NCBI GenBank assembly: GCA_951217055.1
Contig: OX578282.1
Location: 41,344,329-41,408,328, forward strand
Origin: Gerris lacustris
Taxonomy: Eukaryota; Arthropoda; Insecta; Hemiptera; Gerridae
Reading direction: 5' to 3'
Length of the DNA stretch: 64,000 nucleotides
In this document: positions 11,149 to 21,459 of the stretch, piece after piece
How positions within the stretch are numbered: the first letter of the stretch is position 1
How the letters are laid out: the number at the start of each line of letters is the position of its first letter
Notes under the pieces: generated by a model
What the model was told of the DNA's origin: nothing
The model's input: the letters and a program-made list of their open reading frames with translations, nothing else
The model's database searches: none
Position numbers and translations under genes: made by a program

Positions 11149-12078
11149 TAGTCCAGGAAAATAAGGAATAATAGGGGAAATAATTTATAAAAATTTGAAA
11201 CTTTGTGAAAACACTTTTAAGGGGTGTAGTAGTAAGAAACTAAAGTTCCTCCTTATTGAGAGGGCGCTCCCCCCCCCTCTCCTTAAAGTCCAAAATTTAC
11301 TTATTTTTCAAATTTTACGTCAAACGGTTTATTTTTTGAAAAGAAGTGTTATTACCAAAATTATTCGTCACATAATTCTGCACAAAAAAGTTCCTATGCA
11401 TGTTTGAAGTGGGACATACCGTTTTCGAGATATTGTAGTTGGGTAGAGCTAAAACGTATTTTTGCGAACCAAGATATCTAAAAAACAACTCATCCGATTT
11501 TAATGAAATTGGGATGGCAGGTTATACTTAGCCCATTGTTGTTCCCATATAAGTTTCAACCTTCTGCGCCCATTATTTTATCCTCCACATGCGCATAAAC
11601 ATACATTTATTTAGACCTATATCTTCAAAAGTACTCAACTGATTATTATGAAATTTTGATGAGTTGTCGAAAGTAGTCCGCAGATATCCCCAAATTAATT
11701 TCAACCGTCTGCGCTCTTTACATTTTGATTAATTGATACCTTTAATTCATAGAAAGCAGACAAAAAATTGATCAACAGACAGACAGAAAGGGAACCAATT
11801 TAGAAAATTTAAAGAGCGCAGACGGTTGAAATTAATGTGAGGCTATCTGCGGGCTACTTTCGACAAACCATCCAAATTTCATAATAATCAGTTGAGTACT
11901 AAGTAAATTTTGGACTTTAAGGAGGGGAGAGGGGGGGACGCGCCCCCTCAAGAAGGGGGAACTTTACTGTTTCTTACTACTACACCCCTTAAAAGTGTTT
12001 TCACAAAGTTTCAAAACTTTATAAATTATTTCCTCCATTTGTTGTTGTTTTTTTTTTTTTACTAATTTACCTGGACTA
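11149..12078. mobile_element. 930-bp fold-back element, TIR TAGTCCAGG, 3-bp TSD GGA
   Basis: The ends are TAGTCCAGGAAAAT and ATTTACCTGGACTA. The long arms (about 11149-11310 and 11895-12078) are nearly complementary and share ACACTTTTAAGGGGTGTAGT and a G/C-homopolymer block. The insertion is proven internally. Harbinger copy B at 25468-25485 reads AACGGGAGGTCAGTAC uninterrupted. Copy A reads AACGGGA, then this element, then GGAGGTCAG, so the target GGA is duplicated (11146-11148 and 12079-12081). The centre contains two A1 segments in opposite orientation (11446-11760 plus; 11800-11900 minus). No coding frame is present. Confidence 0.85.
11446..11900. repeat. Two head-to-head family A1 segments inside the fold-back
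   Basis: 11446-11760 is the A1 middle and 3' region on the plus strand (TTTTTGCGAACCAAGATATC, ATTTTAATGAAATTGGGATG, AGCCCATTGTTG, CCTATATCTTCAAAAGTA). 11805-11900 repeats its last part in reverse (AAGAGCGCAGACGGTTGAAA and CTACTTTCGACAAACCATCC). Together they extend the palindrome of the host fold-back to its centre. Confidence 0.75.
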
Positions 12079-12600
12079 GGAGGTCAGTACGATGTTATGA
12101 CCCGAGGAAGCAGAAGTACTTGATGCTCTTCTGCAAGAAGAAGAGCAAAAAAATTGGTTGTGCGTTAAGTCTCCCGTAAAAAGGGTCTCGTTGGTATTAT
12201 GAATAGAAAATTAGTTAGTATAAGAGGGGTGGGGCACGCAAAATGTTGATTTCTTTTACAAAATGGCATGAAAAATTAACTAATTACCACAAGTGTTATA
12301 TATGTTTGATGTTTGTAATCTACTCTTTATTACCTTTCATTTGATACCCCACTCAAAAATTATAAAAAAATATTTTTTTCGCGTGACATGAATTGTCCGC
12401 CATTTTGAATTTGAACAGCTGATAATTTTGAGTTCGCTATATCTTTCCTGTGTGTGCGTCAAAACGATCTTTAATACTGGAAAGTTTCAAGTATTTATCT
12501 CTTTTAATTCAAGTAATTGGAACCGTACAGAGTGACAGACTGATAGAGGTATGAAACTATAAGGGTTTCATTTTTTGGTTTTACCAGCGAAACCCTAAAA

Positions 12601-12741
12601 AGAAAGAAATCTAGTCGAAGAACGTGGGTTCATCTCTTATTAGAGAATCAGGAAACGGGATCTTTCTCACAATTATATCCGAAACTACTAAGCCACGAGG
12701 ATAAATTCTTCAATTTAATTGGAAGAGAAAGTAGTATTTAT
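12601..12741 (+). pseudogene. Harbinger transposase N-terminal fragment (copy A)
   Basis: One forward frame reads RRTWVHLLLENQETGSFSQL, then a YPKLLSHEDKFFNLIGRES segment, before running into the terminal repeat sequence. The W-VHPLL..R...G.F..L...L...E..FFN order is typical of the region just before the catalytic domain of PIF/Harbinger transposases. It is colinear with 26000-26137 and, on the other strand, with 26560-26700. All three copies stop at the same place, next to the GTTGACTC-bearing end. They are therefore relatives of one deletion derivative that lost the DDE nuclease. The fragment is non-functional as a transposase. Confidence 0.65.
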
Positions 12742-12961
12742 ATGGAACAAGTGTGCCAGTTGACTCAACTAAGTTGACTCGTGTGAAGGGCCTAATGCCT
12801 TGTAGTGTCTTTTTAGTTGAATCAACTACCGGCTCTTCTACAAAGATCTATAGATGTGACGTCTAATAAATCGGTTTCTACTTTCTTTTTACATTCTTTC
12901 GTTCTTTTTTACAGATCTTGATAACGTATCCTAACATCATTACTTTAAAAATAGTTTAAAA

Positions 12962-13003
12962 TATTCTGCCATTTAGTGTGGCGCATAGCTTCCTCGCGTC
13001 CTA
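12962..13003 (-). repeat. Family A terminal module
   Basis: CTGCCATTTAGTGTGGCGCA, then TAGCTTCCTCGCGTCC, on the minus strand. This is the same 3' module found at 4385-4410, 16976-17018, 27797-27835, 42604-42645, 49942-49985, 54071-54123 and 60331-60370. The rest of this A copy is missing. Confidence 0.7.
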
Positions 13004-13059
13004 TTATTGAAAGAATGATGAAATGGATATTGATAGTGTTTTTTTTTTTTTTTTTTTTG

Positions 13060-13945
13060 GCCATTTTGGCATACATCTTCAGAAAAACGATTTTCATTAA
13101 AAGAAAATCTAAAATGTAGTCAATTTAATTGCTAATCTAAGCATGTAAGTCCTTGATTAGTTGGGCCTTTTAAGGAAAATTCAAATGCCTCACATTTGGG
13201 ATATTTCGATCCCTCCTTGGATCACTCTCAAGCTGACTGACTAGCTGATTACATTGTCACAGATAATTGTTTTATATAAAAATTCTTGAAAGTACATAAA
13301 TACTTATTTGAATCTTATATATTCTCGTCAATTCACCTGAAATCAGGTAATGTCACTTACATTATTATTTAAAAAAAAAATATGTGTGAGGCTCTCACGC
13401 ATTAGAAGTGAAACTTAAGTTCTAGAATGCATTGCTCTCTTTCATTTTTTGACGAATTTTTTATTTTAGGATTAAGAGATAGATGGTTATGTTATGGGAA
13501 ATTAATTGAAAAAAAAAAATATTGCTTCGCTAAGGCAACCACATTTATTCCAATAAAAATAAATGTTTGTTTTGATTTGCTAGTCATCAAATAGATATAA
13601 TACAATTAATCTGTAAAAATGTTACACTTGGACGAGTCTCGAATCGCAAACTTCGTTACACGATATCACTATATGAAAAAATGCACTCTACTGCTGCCAA
13701 AGAAGTTTCACTTCAAAAAATCTCAGACGTCGAAGTACACAAACCTACCAAGAGCAATACATTTCTTTTACATATACTTTAACTTAAAACTTCCATACAT
13801 ATAGCATGTAAGTCGTTTTTCCGGATAAAATCTAGTTGCTAGAGAATATTGCTATAACGCAGACGGTTAGTGGCCGGGTTCCATTCCCCCATAGGAAGGA
13901 GTTATCTTTATGTCAAATTGTGATGAAACAATAATTTAATGTATC
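13060..13945 (+). repeat. Family B copy, split by a 651-bp insertion
   Basis: The left half (about 13080-13151) has AATCTAAAATGTAGTCAATT. The right half (13803-13945) has AAGTCGTTTTTCCGGATAAA, then TTGCTATAACGCAGACGG and the B-box-like GGTTCCATTCC (13877-13887). Together they align to 58005-58210 once the 13152-13802 segment is removed. Confidence 0.6.
13152..13802. mobile_element. 651-bp insertion with 12-bp target duplication
   Basis: The segment is bracketed by AGCATGTAAGTC at 13140-13151 and 13803-13814, and its removal restores a continuous family B copy. A 12-bp duplication suggests a target-primed retroposon. It holds a 61-codon plus-strand frame at 13619-13804 with no recognisable domain, and the sequence GCGATTCGAGACTCG on the minus strand, which is weakly B-box-like. 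No reverse transcriptase motif is present. Confidence 0.6.
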
Positions 13946-14532
13946 CACAAAAAACGCCAGACTTGAGAGATTATACCTTTTTGTTGTGTAGAATCTTCTT
14001 TGGTCCAGTTACATCCTGATGCAAGCAGCATAACGCTATAGATAGGTAGAACCTAAAAGATTAGAAATACTATTAATATAATTAAAATCTTTTGTCTGAA
14101 GAGTCTTTAGGAAATGTCGCTGTAAAATATATCATTAATAGCATTATTGTATTTAAATAATTCTCTTTTTTATTTTATTTAAAATAAAATTATAAACTAC
14201 AAAGAGAACCCCTTAATATATTACATAATAATGTCAAACAAAAAGAGCATTAATTAAATATTTCGTTAATACAAATAGAACTAAGTAAAATTACTAAAAG
14301 TTAATTAACATTTCCATACATGTGTTGGCATTTTGATGTTATTTTATTTATTTCAATTTAACATAATCTGTCTTTGTTATACATTTTCTCTAAATGTATT
14401 TAGTTTAAAACGAACGTAAAGGTTTATATTAAATATTATTTATTCTTAAAAGTTTAAATTAGGTTATCTGGTTAGGGAATTTAATATTTGCAATTTTAAT
14501 CTTTTCTGTTAAATCTTAAGTATATATATATA

Positions 14533-14725
14533 TGATTGAAGTGGTGTCTGTAAATTTATCCGATTGGGCTTAAATTTTGTATTTCCACTAAATGAGTAGC
14601 CCTGATAATGAATTTAAGTTTAGAAAATTGTATGTCTTTTAGCCTGTGATTCAATCACGTCCAAACGGCTGAGCAAATTTTGTTGTTTTTTGAGTACAAT
14701 GTTAAGCTTAATTCTGATTTACTAA
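14533..14725 (+). repeat. Family E copy
   Basis: Follows a short TA run (14520-14532). Blocks GATTGAAGTGGTGTCTGTAA, CCACTAAATGAGTAG and ACGTCCAAACGGCTGAGCAA lead to GTACAATGTTAAGCTTAATT. The reverse-complement copy at 59597-59800 is colinear, and a short piece follows the TA tract at 18780-18842. Confidence 0.7.
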
Positions 14726-14733
14726 ACTTATTA

Positions 14734-15445
14734 GGGTCCGTAGGCAAAACCAAGGACCCTTATATTTTCCTGCGTGCGTGTCTGTCCGTCCGTCCGGTCG
14801 CCTGCTCTCACGGCTACACCTTTCGTCCGATCACTTTGAAATTTGGCATGTATGTGTCTTGTACCTACCCACATATTGTAAATTTTTTTTTTCAAAAAAC
14901 TTAGGGTAAAAAAACTTAAGGGGTTAAAAATCTTTTCTTTTTTTATTTTGACACCGTGAGGGGTATCATATGAAAGGGTACGTCAAGCTGATTACAAAAA
15001 TATATAATTCTTTGGTTATAACTTTGATAGGGCAAGCGTAGGCAAGTTTGAAGCAGGTTTAAAACACCCCCCCCCCCTCTATCTCGCCTATGTGAAGTGC
15101 AAAAAATCTGAAAAAATTCCTGAACATTCTTCGACCAAACGTAAAGATACCTCTTTTTGGAAATTTCAAAAAAATATTATTTTATTTTTTATTGACAAAA
15201 TACGTTTTTTTTTTATAATTATGGTCTTTTCGTTTACTTATATGGTTGTAGTCCGGTTCAGTGACAAAAAAAAATACTTTATCGGAAGTTTGTTTATGTG
15301 TTTTGAGAATATCAGACCCATAGGATAGTTCAAAGTAAGCTTTTTAGCATTTAAAAAAACACCATCAATAGGGTACTACTTAAACTATACAGTGTGGTGG
15401 CCTACGGACCCTCGTTATGTGCTGACTAGCGCACACTTGCCCTAT
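14734..15445 (+). repeat. Family J copy (about 710 bp), starts in a hairpin
   Basis: Starts AGGGTCCGTAGGCAAAACCA then AGGACCCTT, a hairpin with stem AGGGTCC/GGACCCT. It is followed by a TCTGTCCGTCCGTC run, the core TTTGAAATTTGGCATGTATG, CTTCGACCAAA.GTAAAGATA and ATATCAGACCCATAGGATAG. It ends GCCTACGGACCCTCGTTATG, then GCTGACTAGCGCACACTTG. The copy at 27929-28641 is colinear throughout. No functional frame is seen. Confidence 0.8.
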
Positions 15446-15840
15446 GACTTTTTGCCGTACGATCAACGGTTCTACCTTAAATCGAGTAAATTTGTTAATT
15501 TTTAGTAAATTTTTTGACTTCGAGGTCTCATGGGGTGAGTAATTATGGGTCGATATAATTTCAGATTGGGGGTTTTGAACCCCACATTAATGCTTTTTAA
15601 GACGAGTGTTTATTTTTCAAATTATCTGTCTTTATTGCCGAGAAAAATGAATATTTATAAAGAAAAACTCATTTAAAATTCCGTAAATACCGTCATGTTT
15701 ACGTTTTTAAGAAATAATCATGTTTTTTATTATTATAGTTTATTTGTATAGTTAAACTCAAGTGTAAAGACAAAGAAAATATAAACAAACAATAAATAAT
15801 TAAGTTTATTGTTCGAAAGGTAAAAGATAATAAATACAAT
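15446..15840 (+). repeat. Family H copy
   Basis: Shares ACGGTTCTACCTTAAATCGA, AGTAAATTTTTTGACTT, GTCATGGGGTGAGTAATTAT-like sequence, CACATTAATGCTTTTTAAGA and the TAAAGACAAAGAAAATATAA tail with 17150-17510 (plus strand). A shorter relative lies at 41640-41960. It is non-coding. The minus-strand frames here are low-complexity. Confidence 0.65.
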
Positions 15841-16019
15841 AGTTTCTGTGGAAACACACTTTGGATCCTTAGATGTAAACAAAAATGTCCCCTCTCTTTC
15901 TTCACCCACTCTCCTAGACTTCAGTTTCACGAATACAGTCGTCGTGCACTACACACCTCCCGACATGTTTTCTTATACTACCGACATTTATTAAGGTATA
16001 GTTTATTCTTATTTTAACT

Positions 16020-16436
16020 AATTATTTAATTGTTTTTATTACCATATTATTGTTACTACAATTGTTTTAAAAAGGTTGGTAAATTCTATATTAAGAAAAT
16101 GTTTAGTTTATTTAAATGCATATTTTAGTTTATATAAATATATTTTAGTTTATTTAAATGAATATTTTACTTTATTTAAAAGAATGTTTTAGTTCATTTA
16201 AATGAATATTTTACTTTATTTAAATGAATATTTTAGTTTACTTAAATGAATTTTTTACTTTATTTAAATGAATATTTTAGTTTATTCAAATGAATTTTTT
16301 ACTTTTTTAAATTGTTTTTATCATCATATTATTATTACTAGAATGAACTGATTTATAGTTTTTTAAATTCTACATTAAGTTAATATTTCAGTTTATTTAA
16401 GTGAATGTTTTACTTTATTTAAATAAATGTTTTGCT
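16020..16436. repeat. 22-bp minisatellite with a higher-order duplication
   Basis: About nine units of TTTAGTTTATTTAAATGAATAT alternate with TTTACTTTATTTAAATGAAT (16097-16310). The preceding unique block (16020-16110: TTTAATTGTTTTTAT, ATTATTGTTACTA, AAATTCTATATTAAG) recurs at 16305-16400, followed by a second short run of the 22-mer up to 16436. The array therefore has a higher-order unit of about 290 bp. Confidence 0.8.
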
Positions 16437-17018
16437 TCCGAGCTTACCGAAGGTAACGGAAGCATTGTGTTCACTTTTGAGAACGAAAAACTTTTATGCC
16501 TCCGATTTTAAAAATTCCAAGACAGAAATCCGTTTCAGACATCAGGGAACATTTTTGGTCTCGTGTCTGTCTGTCTGTCTGTCTGTCGGTCTGTGTGTCC
16601 GCGAATTATGAAACGTGCGACGATAACTTGAGTAAATGTCAACCGATTTTGATGAAATTTGGTAGACATGTTCATTTTACCAATGCCCAGGACGAGTTCG
16701 TTGGACAACGTTATCCGTCCAAGCGTTCATGAGCAACGCTCGCGTAAACGTGAACTTCAAATTTAAAATTGAAATTTTAGGTCGGGGAAAAAATCTAACT
16801 TCATCTATTCAATGAGACAAACATTTTTTTCAAATACAATTTATTAGTAAAACCAGCAGCGACACCACTATCAAGTGTTAAAGCTATTAATCGCTAAAAC
16901 TATTAATAATTTTTACACAATAAACAATATAACAATAATTTTAATGTTAATATAACAATATAGTACATGATAGGATGCGAGGAAGCTATGTGCCACACTA
17001 ATTGGCAGTCTATTTTTT
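16433..17018 (+). repeat. Family A2, full-length copy
   Basis: The hairpin head GCTTCCGAGCTTACCGAAGG (16434 onward) is followed by CTCCGATTTTAAAAATTCCA, AGACAGAAATCCGTTTCAGA, about five CTGT units, GAATTATGAAACGTGCGACG, the core GATGAAATTTGGTAGACATG, TTATCCGTCCAAGCGTTCAT, a variable A+T block, and the A terminal module GAGGAAGCTATGTGCCACAC. It is nearly identical in order to 27223-27834. A 78-codon open frame across its 5' half is a by-product of the CTGT repeat. Confidence 0.85.
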
Positions 17019-17149
17019 ATTATTGTTATTATTATTATTCTGTAATAAAACTAATCAAATATAATATAATTTAATTCATGAGAGGGCCTACAATTTACTC
17101 TAATATGTTAACACTGTGACATAGCCGCCGATTCCTAGCATGAACCCTA

Positions 17150-17510
17150 CGGTTACGACAATCGGTTCTACCTTAAGTAGAGTAAATTTGATCAATGTTT
17201 GTTAAATTTTTGACTTGGAGCTGTCATGGCGTAAGCAATTATTGTCCGATATAATTTTCGATTCGGGTGCTTAAACCACAAACTAATGCTATTAAATCGG
17301 GTATTGATTATTCTATTAATTTGATTATTCTATTGTTGATTGTGTTTTTATAAAGAACAAACATATTTAAAATTTCATAAATAACTTCATATTGACATTT
17401 TAACAAATAATTATTAATATAAGCTTATATTTTATAGTTCAAAACATAAGTATAAAGAAATATAAAAAAATATTGAATTATAAAATTCGTTCTAAAGGTA
17501 TATATAAATG
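17150..17510 (+). repeat. Family H, second copy
   Basis: Colinear with 15465-15840 (ATCGGTTCTACCTTAAGTAG, AGTAAATTTGAT, TTTTTGACTTGGAGCTGTCA, AAACTAATGCTATTAAAT, ATTCGTTCTAAAGGTA) but more diverged, with an extra TTGATTATTCTATTAAT duplication. Confidence 0.6.
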
Positions 17511-17549
17511 AGAAATTTAAATTTCATTAATCAATTCATTAGTTAATGG

Positions 17550-18700
17550 AATTAAAATAATCACAGTTAAGATATCTAAATATTTTATTCAAGTAAGAAA
17601 GCCATCTTCGGAGGAAGCAATATTAATTCCAAGAATAACTTTAAATTTGAAGTCGGAAGAAATAGAGGTGTGGAAATTATGGATTGAAAGTTCCCCTTGA
17701 CAGCTTACTCGATGCAATAAATAAACCCCAGAGTCAACAATAATTTTTTGTTGGTGTGAATCTCGGAGTACAAAGTATTATATTTTATGAAATGGCCTAT
17801 TCAATTAACCAATATGATAGTAATAGGTATAAAATAGTAGTAATGCAGCCACTGATTGAAAATTGAAGATGGTTCCTCAATCTTAAGAAAGAGTAAGAAA
17901 TTATATCTGAAATATACGAAGTGTGACGTACGTAATAATATCTCTTAACGAGTTGCATATGTAACAGATTTAAATGACCTAAATGATTTCGTATATCCTC
18001 CTTAAGTACTTTTTAATAGCCAGCAATATCTCTAATATTTTAAGGCATATCTGAAATAAGTATCTAAATATTTCATTCACGTTAGAAAACCATCTTGGTT
18101 ATAAGGTATATTATAAATTATCAGAGTTCATTAGAAATAAATCCCAGGGCGAAACATCTTTTGTTGGTGTGGATCTCAGAAACATGCTTTATCCCCGGCC
18201 AATGTACGTCGTAGTAAGAAGTGGCTCCTTCATACAAGTTTTGGTTCCATCTAAGAGGGCTACAGATGGAATTGCTTTTACACGGAATATTGTTTACGGT
18301 CCATTACTACATAGTTAAAAGTATTTTGTGTAATATAGAGTTTGTTTTTAGGATTACGTTTTAGTTTTAGTTGTGGCCTAGCTATATGTTTCCTCTGGAT
18401 GGCGAGGAAATTCCTATTAAGGGGGGCGGAGTTAAATTTTATCCTCATTTTATAATTATTTTGGAAAAAGTCCTGCGATTTTGTGGGAGGACCCATTTTC
18501 AAGTAATTGATTTTAATTTAAGTTAAGCCATTTTCATTTTCTATATTAAGCGAACAAATAATTGAAATGTATAAAGTAAGTAAAGTTAAATAAGTATAAA
18601 GTATTATATTTAATGAATTGGCCTACTCAATTAAGCAATATGATATTAATAGATATAAAACAGTAATAATATACAGCCACTGATTGCAAGCATGAACATG
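17550..18700 (+). repeat. Locally duplicated block
   Basis: Two paired similarities occur in the same order. TATCTAAATATTTTATTCA plus GAAAGCCATCTT (17572) matches TATCTAAATATTTCATTCAC plus GAAAACCATCTT (18060). Next, TTTTTTGTTGGTGTGAATCT (17745) matches CTTTTGTTGGTGTGGATCTC (18155). Separately, AAAGTATTATATTTTATGAA with CAGCCACTGATTG (17770-17855) recurs at 18598-18685. This indicates segmental tandem duplication followed by decay. No gene is seen. Confidence 0.55.
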
Positions 18701-18702
18701 CT

Positions 18703-18704
<2 letters not shown>

Positions 18705-18779
<75 letters not shown>
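18705..18779. repeat. (TA)n microsatellite, 75 bp
   Basis: Uninterrupted TA dinucleotides. The right flank (CCCGCAGAATTGAGC) is the end of a minus-strand family E fragment (18780-18842), so the tract abuts a repeat. Confidence 0.95.
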
Positions 18780-18782
<3 letters not shown>

Positions 18783-19225
18783 GCAGAATTGAGCTTAACA
18801 TTGTACCCAAAAACCATAAAAATCTGTTTAGTCGTTTGGACTTTTTTTTTTAGTTTCTATAGTTAGGAGATGCTGCTTGAATTATTTCTTAACAATAGTT
18901 AATTATTAATATTATTTAGTGCTGCTGGCAGTCTGTTGTAATAGATGTCATTTACATATGTTTACTTATAAATTGATTGAAATAGATTTCGTGGGATTTA
19001 CTAAAATATCACTATGTATATAAGAAAATTATGATCGAGTTTGTCACACCGATTTTTATGTAAAAAATGTTTTTCATGTGATTTGTTTTTTCTCTATTTT
19101 TCATGACAAGAGTAAACTTTCTTCGTCGTGCACAGGCAGGTTTCATCAATAATTTCTTATACAAAGATGAACTGATTGGCTTTATTACTTAGCTGTAAAA
19201 AAATATTATTTTATTAGTACGGTAA

Positions 19226-19800
19226 TAGTACATTACGCGTCGAGTGCGGAAAGTAGCATTTTGCACGTGGGTGTGGAGTTAGCATCCGAGCGACAGCGAG
19301 GGTAGAAAACCACACGAGCAAAGCAAAATGCAGTTTTCGCACGAGTTGCGTACCGTATTTTATCTACGATTGTTGAATTTTAATAATAAATACAGAATAA
19401 AATATTTATTAAACTTCCTGTGTGTAAGTTCGTATTTCTCTTTTGATAAAGATGACATTAATTCATTAGTTGTATTTTGTGCCGAATTCATTATTTCGGG
19501 AGGAGTATTATTCTCCTCGTTATCGTCATAATGATATAAATCAATCATTGTTTTTCACTAAAAACTCGATATAAACAGTTACTTTAATTAAACAAACAGC
19601 AAATTAGTTATGTAAAATGTAAAAAAAATCGCTAATCGTGCGTTAAGGTGAAGAATTCTTCTTCTTTACCGCTCTAGGGCGGAAAAAAAGAGTAATTATG
19701 AAACGCGCATGCGCAATGAATACAAGTACTTAAAGAATCTCTTTCTTCACATCTAAACAGAGATACAATGTTTATATTTCGTATCAAACGTAGATAACGT
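19226..19800 (+). repeat. Family I repeat, uninterrupted copy
   Basis: Starts TAGTACATTACGCGTCGAGT. Its first about 130 bp form a long imperfect palindrome: GTAGCATTTTGC.CGTG and GCAAAATGCAGTTTTCGCAC around CGACAGCGAGGGTAG. It then holds GTGTGTAAGTTCGTATTTCT, GGAGGAGTATTATTCTCC (19499-19516, the empty Harbinger target), TTTTTCACTAAAAACTCG and GAATACAAGTACTTAAAGAA. Other copies are 24916-25424 continuing at 28947-29250, and the minus-strand 33885-34207. Open frames on both strands here are incidental. Confidence 0.8.
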
Positions 19801-20848
19801 ATCTTTACGTACTCGGAAATCTCTTATCATGATATTATATTATCAAAGGGAATCAGACACGCGTATTCTTTTATCATATTTTTTTTAAATGTCATCGATA
19901 AACCAAAAAAGAATATTCCTTGAAAAGAGTTTAGACAAATAATTTGTTAAACAAATAATTTACCTTGGATTCTTGGAAAGAATAACATATGTGATTTGAA
20001 TTTGCCGAATTTTGTTTGATGTTAAATCGTAACATAATGTACACGTGAAGAAAGATGAAAATGTGCAAAGGAATGCGGTTTTTTCAGCTTTTTTACAGTG
20101 GTAGATAAAATTGAGTACAGAAGAGTTGTGTGCTAAAGGACTAAGGATTTTCTTTCTATTGTTGAGTATTTGGCTTTTCCTAGGGAAAGAGGAGGCAGGT
20201 GCGCCTTTATTGTGTTTCCTTAAGGTAGAGAAGTGGTGGAGGGGGGAGGATACAGGACATTGAAAAGGTTCAAAATCCTGTGAAGATAAGGGTCTGGTAA
20301 GAAGAAACTGCTTTTCACTCCTTTTCCTTAGGGTGGTTCAGAAAGTTTCTTAAATGAACTTTTAATATCAAAATCCATTATCCCGCCTCAGTGCTCCTGA
20401 GGCAACCAATATGTGTATTCCTTTTTTTTTTTAACCACGTGTGCGGATATTTATCTGTATATTTTATTTATATATTATACATTTTAAAAAGAAATTTTTT
20501 TTTTTAATTTTATCCGTTTATTTATATATTTTCTAGCGCATTGAACTTAACCGTTTCAAGAATAAGAAAACGTATAAACTTTATCTCAATTACGTTTCAC
20601 AAATTTTTCATTTTCAATACCTGCAATAATCCCATTTAATGTTTATTACAACATAAAGATAATATTAATATTTCTTTACAATAATAAGAAAAGAACTGTC
20701 TTGTCCCAAACTGTTATATCTACTGCTTTTTCAACGCTAATAATTTTCAAGTTGTCTCAAGAAAGTCCTGCCCCGGGTTACAATCAACTAGTCAGTAAAA
20801 TCCTCGGGTATTAAATCCTTTTTTAGCTGAATTTCAATGACATACTCG

Positions 20849-20885
<37 letters not shown>

Positions 20886-21367
20886 AATATTTAAAGTTAA
20901 AATGAAGTTAAATTTAAAGTTAAAAATTAATAATAATATTTAAATTTATAAGCACATTATTAATTTTTAACTTTAATTATTGGTAAGCAAATTAAGGGCC
21001 AAGTTATTTCTTTCCCCTTCATTTGGTTTGACGATGACCGATGATTTTTCTTGGATTTGTTAAGAGATAAAAACATTGAGTATATTTTTTTGTGTGACAC
21101 CGCATATTTTAAGAATTCCCAGCAGTTTAAAATATAAACATTAAGTGATGATTGTTATTATTAAAAACCCTTTTCTTTTAATGGTCTTAATAATTATTAT
21201 TATATAACATGATCCACCACTGGTCAGAATTAACCATTTCTTACCAATTAATTTAAATTGGCTAGTCCAGTCTTCACTGTAATATATTTGCGTAGAATAT
21301 TATAAAATCTAGAACATAATCTGAGTATTATTTTAATTGAAGGTGGTTGGTTTGATTTTTGCGACAT

Positions 21368-21459
<92 letters not shown>

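Larger units (their letters stand above)
11007..12829 (+). mobile_element. PIF/Harbinger element copy A, non-autonomous, interrupted
   Basis: Left end GGCCTCTTTCACACGAGGCA follows TTAA. The end motif is duplicated at 11095-11130, and the spacer carries ACTAGTTGACTG repeats, exactly as at the right end of 26289-28946. After the fold-back insertion (11149-12078) it continues colinearly with 25460-26230: the GGTCAGTACGATGTTA block, the AGAAGAAGAGCAAAAA block, the transposase start (12601-12741) and the GTTGACTCGTGTGAAGGGCC repeat. The shared sequence runs to 12829 (TTTTTAGTTGAATCAACTA) and then stops, so the 3' end is truncated. Confidence 0.8.

Noticed and set aside
12793..12795. TAA after GGGCC at 12792 as a target duplication matching TTAA before copy A
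   Set aside because: The same GGGCCTAATGC string occurs internally in copies B and C, and homology continues to 12829, so it is element sequence rather than a border.
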